Below are positions 36,928 to 45,078 of a stretch of DNA of 62,368 nt, in pieces. The translations under genes were made by a program, and so were the position numbers. This stretch comes from Oceanimonas marisflavi (GTDB lineage: Bacteria > Pseudomonadota > Gammaproteobacteria > Enterobacterales > Aeromonadaceae). The notes beneath the pieces were generated by a model that saw nothing but the letters and a program-made list of their open reading frames with translations, was not told where the DNA came from and ran no database searches. Each line of letters starts with the position of its first letter. Position 1 is the stretch's first letter. The stretch is from NCBI RefSeq assembly GCF_003049725.1, contig NZ_QAGM01000021.1, positions 1 through 62,368 on the forward strand. The letters run 5' to 3'.

Positions 36928-39054
36928 ATGCATTTACTCGAACTGCCAGCGATCGACTTCAAGCGTTACATGCACTATGCAAACAAGCAGCTGCCCCGGT
37001 TGCAGGCCTGGCTGGTGCAGGATCACCATGGTCTTGTACTGGATACATCCGGCTCACCGGAAGATCCCGAGCCAGCCTGGATTGCGCGCCTGACCCCAGA
37101 TTCGAACCAGACTGAAGAATGGGTGCAGCAGCAAAATGACAGCACTGTCATCATGCACACCATCAAGGGCGACAATGGAATAGTCTGGGCCAGGCTCTCT
37201 CTGCTGGTACAGGACGATATCGATGACGCACTGGAGGTCAGCCGTTTTATCCGGGACAGTCTCAAGCACGAGATAGCCCTGCTGTACGAGCTGAACTGCA
37301 TGGCTACCGAACTGTCCGAACGTTACGAAGAGCTCCATCTGATCTATGACACCGATACCCAGCCGCTCAGTTACGAGAAAAGCCAGTCTGCCATCAGACA
37401 AATGGTAAAAAACTGTATCGATTACCTGGCCGTGGATTTCGCCTACCTGTGGCTGCCCAGGCAAAAAATAGAGATCACCCAGGGTGCTGAACAGCCCAAA
37501 CGCGACGAGTTTCAGTACGCCATGAACGACTGCCGGCAACGCTTTCTCGATCACCTCTCCGCCTCGGGCGAAGCACTTGTCATCAACAGCTTCAGTGAAC
37601 TGGCATCCCATAACAGTGACTACAAGCTGCCTTACAAAATCACGCTTTGCCCCATCAAAAACCAGGCGGAAAACCTGCTCGGTTTCTTGATGCTGGCGAA
37701 GCTGATGAACAAAAGTGATTTTACCAACAGCGATCGCAACCTGTTGATGGCCATGGCGGGCAAGGTCACCAAGGCCATTCTCAGCATCTACGACGACAAG
37801 ACCGGCCTGGTAAAACACGAGGGCTTTGAGCATCAGCTCAGACACATTTTGGAGACCAAACAGAACCAGAGCTTTCATCACTCGCTGCTTCTGGTCAACA
37901 TCGACAAATTCGCAGTGATCAATGATGTGATGGGATTCAGCGAAGGCGACAGGCTGTTGCTGCGGGTCACGCATATTCTGAATACCTGTATCCGCAGCAG
38001 CGATACCCTGGCCCGACTCACTGGCAATACCTTTGCCCTGCTGCTGCCCAACTGCTCGATGCAACATGCACGGGCAATCGGGCACCAGATTATCAAGGAG
38101 ATAGGCGAGCTCAGCGTCACCAACGGCGAACAATGCCAGAACGTCAGCTGCAGCGTTGCCCTGTCGGGACTCAGAGACGAGAGCCAGTCCGTTGACCGGC
38201 TGCTGTCAAACCTCAACATTGCACTGACCCTTGCCAAGGAACAGGGCGGCAACCGCCTGCAGATCTGCAGCCAGTACAACACCGAGCAAGCATCCCGCTC
38301 CGTGGCCATGCGCTGGGTTGGCCGTATCCAGGAAGCGCTGCGCAATAACCGCTTTGTACCCTATTTTCAGCCTATCGTCCCTCTGTACCCCGGTGATACC
38401 AATGAGCCCCACGGGGAGATACTGCTGCGCTACATCGACGACACCGGCTGCATTATTTCGCCCGGTGAATTCATGTCCGCCGCCGAGCACTATCACCTGA
38501 TGCCGGCCATCGATCTGCGGGTCATCGAGCTGGTACTGGAGCAACTGCCCCGTGATCAGACCGCACTCTGGTCCATCAACCTGTCGGGGCAATCCATTTC
38601 GGATCCGGATTTTGTCAGGAAGATCATCGAAATGATTAATTTCCACGGCATCAATCCCAGACACCTCTGCTTTGAAGTCACCGAAACCGCTGCTATCCGC
38701 AGCCTGGTGGATGCCAAGCGTTTTATCACCGAGTTGCGCGAGACCGGCTGTCGAATTTCACTCGATGACTTCGGCACTGGCTTGAGCTCCTTCAGCTACC
38801 TGCGTGAGCTCGACATTGACTACCTGAAGATCGATGGCTCTTTTGTTCGCGCCATGAGTCAGGATTCGACGGCCCGTATCATGGTGCAGGCCATCCACAA
38901 GGTAGGGAAGTCCATGGGGCTGAAAACCATAGCAGAGTTCGTCGAAACCGAGGATATCCGGCAGCAGCTGATCGATATCGGCATTGATTACGGACAAGGG
39001 TATTTGTTCGGCAAACCCCAGCCGCTGGCCAAGTTTCTGAGACCAGGATACTGA
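36928..39054 (+). CDS. GGDEF-EAL protein with degenerate GGDEF and intact EAL (c-di-GMP phosphodiesterase)
   Basis: A 708-residue soluble protein: an N-terminal region with a GAF-like domain (about 145-285), GGDEF-like (about 290-450) and EAL (about 460-708). The active-site loop reads TGNTF at residues 365-369 instead of GGDEF, so cyclase activity is unlikely. The EAL domain has EILLRY at Glu497, SINLSGQS with the Asn, FEVTETAA, the DDFGTG pair, LKIDGSF and IAEFVETED with its glutamates, all consistent with active phosphodiesterase. Its place between a response regulator and a MshEN ATPase suggests it sets local c-di-GMP for pilus extension. No signal or membrane segment. Confidence 0.9.
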   Translation: MHLLELPAIDFKRYMHYANKQLPRLQAWLVQDHHGLVLDTSGSPEDPEPAWIARLTPDSNQTEEWVQQQNDSTVIMHTIKGDNGIVWARLSLLVQDDIDDALEVSRFIRDSLKHEIALLYELNCMATELSERYEELHLIYDTDTQPLSYEKSQSAIRQMVKNCIDYLAVDFAYLWLPRQKIEITQGAEQPKRDEFQYAMNDCRQRFLDHLSASGEALVINSFSELASHNSDYKLPYKITLCPIKNQAENLLGFLMLAKLMNKSDFTNSDRNLLMAMAGKVTKAILSIYDDKTGLVKHEGFEHQLRHILETKQNQSFHHSLLLVNIDKFAVINDVMGFSEGDRLLLRVTHILNTCIRSSDTLARLTGNTFALLLPNCSMQHARAIGHQIIKEIGELSVTNGEQCQNVSCSVALSGLRDESQSVDRLLSNLNIALTLAKEQGGNRLQICSQYNTEQASRSVAMRWVGRIQEALRNNRFVPYFQPIVPLYPGDTNEPHGEILLRYIDDTGCIISPGEFMSAAEHYHLMPAIDLRVIELVLEQLPRDQTALWSINLSGQSISDPDFVRKIIEMINFHGINPRHLCFEVTETAAIRSLVDAKRFITELRETGCRISLDDFGTGLSSFSYLRELDIDYLKIDGSFVRAMSQDSTARIMVQAIHKVGKSMGLKTIAEFVETEDIRQQLIDIGIDYGQGYLFGKPQPLAKFLRPGY

Positions 39055-39060
39055 CTGCAG

Positions 39061-41193
39061 ATGACATTCCAGACCAATCACAGCGCCGTTCAGCCACGTC
39101 CGGAGCACGAGCCGGAAGCCACTGCTTCTGGTACAGAGACGCATGATCAGCAGCCGGTCATGCACACCAAAATTGGCCTCATCAGTTACATCACCCCGAC
39201 CCTGAAGCTGACCGAGACCGGGGTACTCGGTGCACTGGCGGCCTGTGCCAGCGGCTGCATTGAACGGGGGGAATGGCAGCAAATTATCGACCTGAGCCAT
39301 ATCGAACGCGTCAACAGTGCCGCTCTGGAATGTCTGCTGGATATCGGGGAGCAGCTGGCATCATTGGGAGGCTGGCTCAAAACCACCCATGCCCAGCCCG
39401 TGGTCAGTGAAGTGCTCAATTTCACCGGCATCGGCAACCAGATTGATCTGGAAGAGCTGTCTCAGGAAATACTGTCGGCCACCGCCGGCAGATCGGAAGA
39501 GCCGGCCCGCCTGGGAGATATCCTGCTCTCCCGGGGGGTCATCAACGAGCAGCAGCTGACTGAGGTCATCGGTCTGCAGGACAGGCTCAACAAGCGCATG
39601 GGGGATATTCTGCTGGAAAAAGGCTGGATTCGGGAAACCCAGCTACTGGAAGCCCTGGGAGGGCAGCTGAAACTGCCCTTTATCACATTGCGGCCGGGTC
39701 TTTACGATCCGGAGATCACCCGGCAAATACCGGCCCAGACTTGCAAGCGGCTGGGCATAGTGCCCTTGTTCCGGCTGCGCCACGAGCTGCTGGTCGCCAC
39801 TGCCGACCCCCAGCAAATGCCGGCATTCACCGAGCTGGAGGAGCTGCTCAGGGTCCATGTCAGGCCGGTACTGGCCTGTCGCGAGAACATTCAGGAGACC
39901 CTGCACACTGTCTACGCCGATGGCGACGACCAGCTATCGAATGAATCTCTGGAACTGATTGAGTCTCAGGATCAGGATCTGGAGCTGGTGGAAAAAGCCC
40001 GTATCGATGACCATGCCCGTATCGACGAACTGGCCGAAGGCAGTCCGGTTATCCGGCTGGTCAATTCCATTTTGCAGCGGGCCGTCAACGACAATGTCAG
40101 CGATATCCATATTGAGCCGGATCGCAGCACGGCGCGGGTGCGCTTCCGCATCGACGGCCTGCTCTATCAGGTCATGACTCTGCGCCTGGAGCTGCTGCCG
40201 GCGCTGGTGTCGAGGTTAAAGGTAATGGCCAGCCTGGATATCTCGGAGCGGCGCCTGCCCCAGGACGGGCGTATCCAGGTGCAGACCCGAAACCGCCTGG
40301 TCGATCTGCGTTTCAGCTCGTTGCCAGGCCTGTACGGTGAGAAAGTGGTACTGCGGCTGCTGGACAAGCAGCACTCCTTGCTGGATCTCAACAAACTTGG
40401 CATGAACGCACACAGCCTGGCGCAATACCGTCAACTGCTGCAACGTCCCTATGGCCTGATCCTGGTGACCGGGCCGACCGGCAGCGGCAAGACCACGAGC
40501 CTCTATGCCGCCATCAACCATCTTAACAGTGTCGAAAAGAATATCGTCACCATCGAAGATCCGGTTGAATACCAGCTCGATATCGTCAACCAGAACGAGG
40601 TCAAGGAGGCGATCGGCCTGTCCTTTGCCAAGATACTGCGCCATGTACTGCGTCAGGATCCGGACATCGTGCTGGTCGGCGAAATCCGTGACCGGGAAAC
40701 CGCCGCCATCGCGGTACAGGCCGCCCTGACCGGCCACCTGGTGTTATCGACGCTGCATACCAACAACAGTGCCGGCGCCATCGTGCGCATGGTCGACATG
40801 GGCATCGAGCCCTACCTGCTGGCCTCGGCGCTGGCCGGGGTCGTGGCCCAGCGCTTGATCCGGGCCATCTGCAGCCACTGCAAAACCCAGTACCTGGCGC
40901 CGGTGGAAATCTGCCAGCAACACGGCTGGCCCACCGATGGCAGTGTAATGCTGTCCCGCGGCCGGGGCTGCAGCGAATGCTACGACTCCGGCTTCAAGTC
41001 CCGTCTCGCCATTCATGAACTGATGCCGAACACACCGGCGCTGCAACAGCTCATTCTGCAAAACCCCAGCCTGGATACGCTGGAGGACTATCGTATCAGG
41101 CAGCAGATCCCTTCCTTGTTTGCGGATGGGCTGGAACGTGTGCGTCGTGGCCTGACCACGGCCGAAGAGATCACCCGGGTGATCAATGTCTGA
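39061..41193 (+). CDS. STAS-MshEN-GspE/PilB hybrid ATPase
   Basis: A 710-residue assembly ATPase with unusual front modules. Residues about 37-145 resemble a STAS domain (IIDLSHIERVNSAALECLL, with Ser at the phosphorylatable position). Residues 150-300 hold two MshEN motifs, RLGDILLSRG at 150 and RMGDILLEKG at 179, the c-di-GMP binding type of MshE. The ATPase core has Walker A GPTGSGKTT at 471-479, VTIEDPVEYQL, Walker B DPDIVLVGEIRD, and a four-Cys zinc site (CSHC...CSEC). It would power pilin assembly at the inner membrane. The STAS fusion is not something I know as typical of this family and could receive a partner-switch signal. Confidence 0.9.
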   Translation: MTFQTNHSAVQPRPEHEPEATASGTETHDQQPVMHTKIGLISYITPTLKLTETGVLGALAACASGCIERGEWQQIIDLSHIERVNSAALECLLDIGEQLASLGGWLKTTHAQPVVSEVLNFTGIGNQIDLEELSQEILSATAGRSEEPARLGDILLSRGVINEQQLTEVIGLQDRLNKRMGDILLEKGWIRETQLLEALGGQLKLPFITLRPGLYDPEITRQIPAQTCKRLGIVPLFRLRHELLVATADPQQMPAFTELEELLRVHVRPVLACRENIQETLHTVYADGDDQLSNESLELIESQDQDLELVEKARIDDHARIDELAEGSPVIRLVNSILQRAVNDNVSDIHIEPDRSTARVRFRIDGLLYQVMTLRLELLPALVSRLKVMASLDISERRLPQDGRIQVQTRNRLVDLRFSSLPGLYGEKVVLRLLDKQHSLLDLNKLGMNAHSLAQYRQLLQRPYGLILVTGPTGSGKTTSLYAAINHLNSVEKNIVTIEDPVEYQLDIVNQNEVKEAIGLSFAKILRHVLRQDPDIVLVGEIRDRETAAIAVQAALTGHLVLSTLHTNNSAGAIVRMVDMGIEPYLLASALAGVVAQRLIRAICSHCKTQYLAPVEICQQHGWPTDGSVMLSRGRGCSECYDSGFKSRLAIHELMPNTPALQQLILQNPSLDTLEDYRIRQQIPSLFADGLERVRRGLTTAEEITRVINV

Positions 41194-41205
41194 GGAAGCA
41201 GCCTG

Positions 41206-42318
41206 ATGCCACTGACCGTAAAAAAAAGCAAACCCGCCGCCACCACCATGCGCTCCTCCCCCTTCAGCGGGCTGCTCCAGCCCCGGCTCAAGGCGGCCGA
41301 CCGGCTGTTTTTCAGCGAGCAGCTGTCGCTGCTGCTGGAAACCGGCACCAGTATACTGGCGGCGCTGCAGACCATCAGACAGCAAACCCGGCATCCGGCG
41401 ATGCACAGCCTGCTGACCGATCTTGAGCAGCGCATTGCCGACGGCCAGCCTTTGTCCCAGGCCCTGTCCCATCACCCCCGGCTGTTCAATACCACCTATG
41501 TCAACCTGGTGGCCGCCGCCGAAGGGGGTGGCTTCCTGAACAAGGTGCTACGGCACCTGGCCGAACTGGACGAGCGTCGTGAACAGCTCCGCCAGCAGCT
41601 GAAAGGGGCCGCTTCCTACCCGGTATTTCTGGCGCTGTTTTCGGTGGCGGTCATGCTGTTCGTGCTGGTGGTGGTATTTCCCAAGTTCGACACCATGTTC
41701 GAGTCTATCCGCGATCAGCTGCCCTGGACCACCAATGTGCTGATGAGCGCCAGTGACATCATGCGCCGGCACTGGCCCTGGCTCGGCCTCGCCACCGCAT
41801 TGCTGGCCCTGGGCGGATATGCCTGGGCCGGCAGCGAAGCCGGACGACAACGGCTGGATCGCTGGCGACTGACACTCCCCGGTCTCCGCAGCATGTATAT
41901 CCGCCTCTATCTGACCGAGTCGTTGCGGGTGCTGGGGCTGTCACTCAGTCACGGCGTGCCTCTGGTTGCCGCCCTGGATGCCACGCGTGATGTGGTCGGC
42001 AACCGGCAGTTTCAGCAGTTTATCGGTCAGCTGCAGCAGAATGTCACCGAAGGCAAGGGCCTGTCCTACGGCTTTGAAAAGGCCGGCTGGATCCCTTCTC
42101 TGGTGCGCCAGATGCTGCGCACCGGTGAAGAAACAGGCAACCTGCCCAGGGTCATGTTGCGGCTGACCGAACATTATGAAAGGGAGCTGCGTAAAAGCCT
42201 GAACACCCTGACCAGGCTCGCCGAGCCACTGATGCTGCTGGTGATGGGCCTGGTGGTCGGCGTGCTGGTCAGCTCCCTGATCCTGCCCATTTTCAAGCTG
42301 TCCCGGGTCGCCCATTGA
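41206..42318 (+). CDS. GspF/PilC-family inner-membrane platform protein
   Basis: A 370-residue polytopic protein with two T2SSF domains: the first (FFSEQLSLLLETGTSILAAL) and the second (LTESLRVLGLSLSHGVPLVA). Three hydrophobic spans are visible: FLALFSVAVMLFVLVVVFP, WLGLATALLALGGYAW and LMLLVMGLVVGVLVSSLILP. It should anchor the ATPase to the pilus base. GAGGAAG precedes the ATG 13 bases after the ATPase stop. Confidence 0.93.
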   Translation: MPLTVKKSKPAATTMRSSPFSGLLQPRLKAADRLFFSEQLSLLLETGTSILAALQTIRQQTRHPAMHSLLTDLEQRIADGQPLSQALSHHPRLFNTTYVNLVAAAEGGGFLNKVLRHLAELDERREQLRQQLKGAASYPVFLALFSVAVMLFVLVVVFPKFDTMFESIRDQLPWTTNVLMSASDIMRRHWPWLGLATALLALGGYAWAGSEAGRQRLDRWRLTLPGLRSMYIRLYLTESLRVLGLSLSHGVPLVAALDATRDVVGNRQFQQFIGQLQQNVTEGKGLSYGFEKAGWIPSLVRQMLRTGEETGNLPRVMLRLTEHYERELRKSLNTLTRLAEPLMLLVMGLVVGVLVSSLILPIFKLSRVAH

Positions 42319-42463
42319 AACACCACAGAGAGCCTTTCGGGGCCGGTAACAGGAGTATGAAGCAGTCCGGTTATTGATCTTTACAACGGCTTTACTAGAT
42401 TAAATTTAGACCCATGTGAGCATTTTCAGGTGTTCGCGCTAGCTGATAGGAAGAGGCTATACC
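42319..42463 (+). promoter_or_regulatory. Gap before the major pilin; possible internal promoter
   Basis: This is the only sizeable break inside the assembly genes. It becomes AT-rich near the middle (ACTAGATTAAATTTAGACC, from 42392) and carries GGAAGAGG as the pilin ribosome site. A separate promoter raising pilin output is plausible but not defined; no clear -35/-10 pair was found. Confidence 0.4.
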
Positions 42464-43009
42464 ATGAAAATAAAAAACAAGGTAGTACAAGGATTTACCC
42501 TGGTCGAACTGTTGATTGTGGTGATCATACTGTCGATTCTGGCCGCCATTGTCATTCCGCAGTTCAGTGCCTCCACCGACGATGCCAAAACCGCATCCGC
42601 CCAGAGTACCCTGGCCAACCTGCGCTCGATGATCGACCTTTATTACCAGCAGCATGGGGCATATCCCGGCAACGGCACCGCCATCTCCGCCAATGCCTGT
42701 ACGGGAACCAAAGGCACAGGGGATGGCACTCTCGCCAACGCCGGTCAAACCTTTATCGATCAACTGACGCTTTACAGCAATGATGCCGGTGGCGCCTGCT
42801 CTGTCAGTGATACAAGCAACCACCGTTTCGGCCCCTATTACAAGAAAGCCACACTGCCCGGCGACCCTTTTATGAATGTAGCGACTCTCTCCGTGATCGA
42901 AGACGGCGACCTGAAAATGAATGCCAGCGGCACCACCACCGGCGGCTGGAAATACGATCGCAAGACCGGGAAGATCATCATCAACCACGAAGACTATGAC
43001 GATCTGTAA
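42464..43009 (+). CDS. Major (pseudo)pilin, GspG/type IV pilin-like
   Basis: A 181-residue pilin with a short basic leader and the prepilin peptidase site QG^FTLVELLIVVIILSILAA; Glu5 of the mature chain is present. The hydrophobic helix is followed by a globular domain with a cysteine pair (ACTGTKG, ACSVSD) and an aspartate-rich C-terminus (HEDYDDL) that might bind calcium as GspG does. A GspG-like proline/glycine turn (FGPYYKKATLPGDPF) supports pseudopilin over classical type IV pilin. Probably the shaft subunit; its own ribosome site is strong. Confidence 0.88.
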   Translation: MKIKNKVVQGFTLVELLIVVIILSILAAIVIPQFSASTDDAKTASAQSTLANLRSMIDLYYQQHGAYPGNGTAISANACTGTKGTGDGTLANAGQTFIDQLTLYSNDAGGACSVSDTSNHRFGPYYKKATLPGDPFMNVATLSVIEDGDLKMNASGTTTGGWKYDRKTGKIIINHEDYDDL

Positions 43010-43015
43010 GGAAGG

Positions 43016-43576
43016 ATGGCCATGCCGGCTGTCCCGGAGCGTTGCCATGGCAGAAGCCTCACCGAGCTGCTGCTGGTGGTCACCCTGCTCGGCACTCTGG
43101 CGCTGGTGGCCGTGCCCTCGCTGACCGCACAGGGCCCGGAGCGGGTTGAGCTCGCCACCACCGAGGTGGCCGGCGCCATCCGTTTTGCCCGGAATGAAGC
43201 ACGGCGCAGCGGAGCCGAACACGGAGTCCTGCTCGACACCGCCGCCCAGCGGCTGCAGGTATATCGCATCGACGATTCAGGGCCTTCGCCGGTGGTGACC
43301 TTCGATGTCTACCATCCCCTCGACAAACAGCGCTACGAGCTCAGCTTCGCCACCGACGCACGCTACCACCCGGTCCGGCTCGACGACGCCACCTTTGTCT
43401 ATCAGGGGCTGGCCACCGGCCAGCAGGACATCCGCTTTCTGAGCAGCGGCGAACCCTACTATCTGGACAGCAGCACGCGGCGTATGCTGGTCAGCGGCGC
43501 CGTCATACTGAGCGATGGCCGGCACCGGCGGCAGCTAACCGTCATCCCCGGAACCGGCCGAATCACCTGGCAATAA
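43016..43576 (+). CDS. Minor pseudopilin, GspH/FimT-like
   Basis: A 186-residue protein with prepilin leader MAMPAVPERCHG and cleavage at HG^RSLTELLLVVTLLGTLAL, keeping Glu5. The GspH-like body contains VELATTEVAGAIRFARNEAR, typical of FimT/GspH. Six bases after the pilin gene on the same strand. It is a candidate priming-complex component. Confidence 0.87.
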   Translation: MAMPAVPERCHGRSLTELLLVVTLLGTLALVAVPSLTAQGPERVELATTEVAGAIRFARNEARRSGAEHGVLLDTAAQRLQVYRIDDSGPSPVVTFDVYHPLDKQRYELSFATDARYHPVRLDDATFVYQGLATGQQDIRFLSSGEPYYLDSSTRRMLVSGAVILSDGRHRRQLTVIPGTGRITWQ

Positions 43577-43603
43577 TCACAACAACAATAAACGAGTGCG
43601 CGC

Positions 43604-44041
43604 ATGGACAGCAGAAGCCAAACCAGAGACGCAATGGCGTTCTCCCAGCAGGGGTTTTCCTATCTTGAAGCCCTGATCGCGACCTTTATTATCGGCCTGA
43701 CTCTGGTGCCGGCCATCGAGGCCCTGCAATCCGGCAGCCAGGCCGCCAGTGCTCATCATCAACACCGCATCGACCAGCCCTTGCTGGCCGGCAAGATGGA
43801 ACAAGTGCTGGCCAGCGAATATGGCCTGCTCGCCACCGCCGTGGCCGGCCCCACCACGCTCAGCAGTTTGTCCGATACCGTCATCAGCAGCGATGGCCGC
43901 AGCCTGCAGCGGCAGGTGTATCTGGCTTTTTATGATGGCGAAACCGGCGATCCCTTTGCCGCCGCCGACACCGGCCTGCTCTGGCTCAGGGTGGAGCTGG
44001 CCGGTACCCCTCAGGCCCTGGAAACCCTGGTGAGCCAATGA
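43604..44041 (+). CDS. Minor pseudopilin, GspI/PilV-like
   Basis: A 145-residue protein with prepilin site QG^FSYLEALIATFIIGLTLV, with Glu5 present, and a short globular part. The SYLEALIA start is characteristic of PilV/GspI. Stop overlaps the next gene by four bases (ATGA). Confidence 0.85.
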   Translation: MDSRSQTRDAMAFSQQGFSYLEALIATFIIGLTLVPAIEALQSGSQAASAHHQHRIDQPLLAGKMEQVLASEYGLLATAVAGPTTLSSLSDTVISSDGRSLQRQVYLAFYDGETGDPFAAADTGLLWLRVELAGTPQALETLVSQ

Positions 44042-45078
44042 GCCGGCATCCTGCCACCTCCGTGCTGCGGCAGCGGGGACTGTCGCTGCATGAACTGCTG
44101 GGGGCGCTGGCCGTGGCGTCATTACTGATGGCCGGGCTGGGTGGCCTGGTCGGCTCCGCCCTCGGACTGCAGGACGAGGGCCAGACCAGCAACAGCCTGG
44201 CCCATGACGCCAGTTTTGCCCTGACGCGGATGACAGAATCGGTGCAGAACAGCCAGCGTTTACTGCTGCCGCTGGCAGACAATCCCGGCACCGGCTGGCA
44301 GGAGCATGTGCGGGTGCAAACCGTGCCGGCCTCGCCTCCTGAAAGCGGCAGCACCCTGGCCACGGCGGTGCTGGCGGTAACCCTAAGCCCGCGTCAGGAT
44401 CTCGATGGCGATGGCTGGGCCGACGCCAACAACGACCGCGACTTCCTCGACCGCAACCAGAACGGTGTGCGCGATCCGGGCGAAGCCGAGCGGATCGACG
44501 AGGATGTGTTTTCCGACAACACCCGGGATGGTGCCCCCGGCATTATCGGTATCGACGACGATGGCGACGGCAGTGTCGACGAGTCCTCCGCCGCCGATCC
44601 TGCCAGAGACAACGACGAGCAGGGCAACAGCGGTGATGATCCCCTGGGCGGCGGCGATCAGGATGGCGATGGCAGCGACGACGAGGATTTGCCAAGTGAT
44701 GTAAACCTCGACCAAAAGCCGGGCCTGGCGGGTATCGACGACGATTTTGACGGCAACATCGACGAAGGCTCTCCGCCCGACGACGATGAGGACGGTACTG
44801 CAGACGAAGACGGCTTCGAGCCGGTGGTTTATTACCTTGACGGCGACCAGTTGATCGAGCGCTGGCCGGCCTTCAGCGACCAGAATGGCGATGGCCTGGT
44901 GGATGGCCGTGACTACACCGAAAGCGTGCTGGCCGAGGGCGTAACCCTGCTGCGGATTGAGCGGGTGCCGCTGGCCGGCGGTCGCAGCCAGCTGGTGGAT
45001 ATCACCCTGACCCTGGCCCGGGATGGCGAACACAGCATCAGCCTCAACCAGCGTGTGCGCCTGGGAGGCGGGCTGTGA
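44038..45078 (+). CDS. Minor pseudopilin, GspJ/PilW-like, with calcium-loop insertion
   Basis: A 346-residue protein with prepilin site RG^LSLHELLGALAVASLL and Glu5. Residues about 120-260 are an acidic insert of repeated DxDxDG-like loops (DLDGDGWADANNDRD, DDDGDGSVDE, DQDGDGSDDED, DDDFDGNIDEG), resembling dockerin, thrombospondin type 3 or EF-hand calcium loops. The flanking parts (VQNSQRLLLPLADN, then VYYLDGDQLIERW) look like a normal PilW/GspJ body, so the repeats are an insertion. Calcium-dependent folding at the tip is inferred. Confidence 0.87.
   Translation: MSRHPATSVLRQRGLSLHELLGALAVASLLMAGLGGLVGSALGLQDEGQTSNSLAHDASFALTRMTESVQNSQRLLLPLADNPGTGWQEHVRVQTVPASPPESGSTLATAVLAVTLSPRQDLDGDGWADANNDRDFLDRNQNGVRDPGEAERIDEDVFSDNTRDGAPGIIGIDDDGDGSVDESSAADPARDNDEQGNSGDDPLGGGDQDGDGSDDEDLPSDVNLDQKPGLAGIDDDFDGNIDEGSPPDDDEDGTADEDGFEPVVYYLDGDQLIERWPAFSDQNGDGLVDGRDYTESVLAEGVTLLRIERVPLAGGRSQLVDITLTLARDGEHSISLNQRVRLGGGL

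Noticed and set aside
42319-42463. Sigma54 promoter before the main pilin, as in some type IV pilus genes
   Set aside because: No TGGCAC-N5-TTGC-like pair with correct spacing was found.
44383-45033. Antisense frame opposite the acidic pilin insert
   Set aside because: The repeated Asp codons produce Ile/Val-rich antisense sequence; this is a composition artefact.
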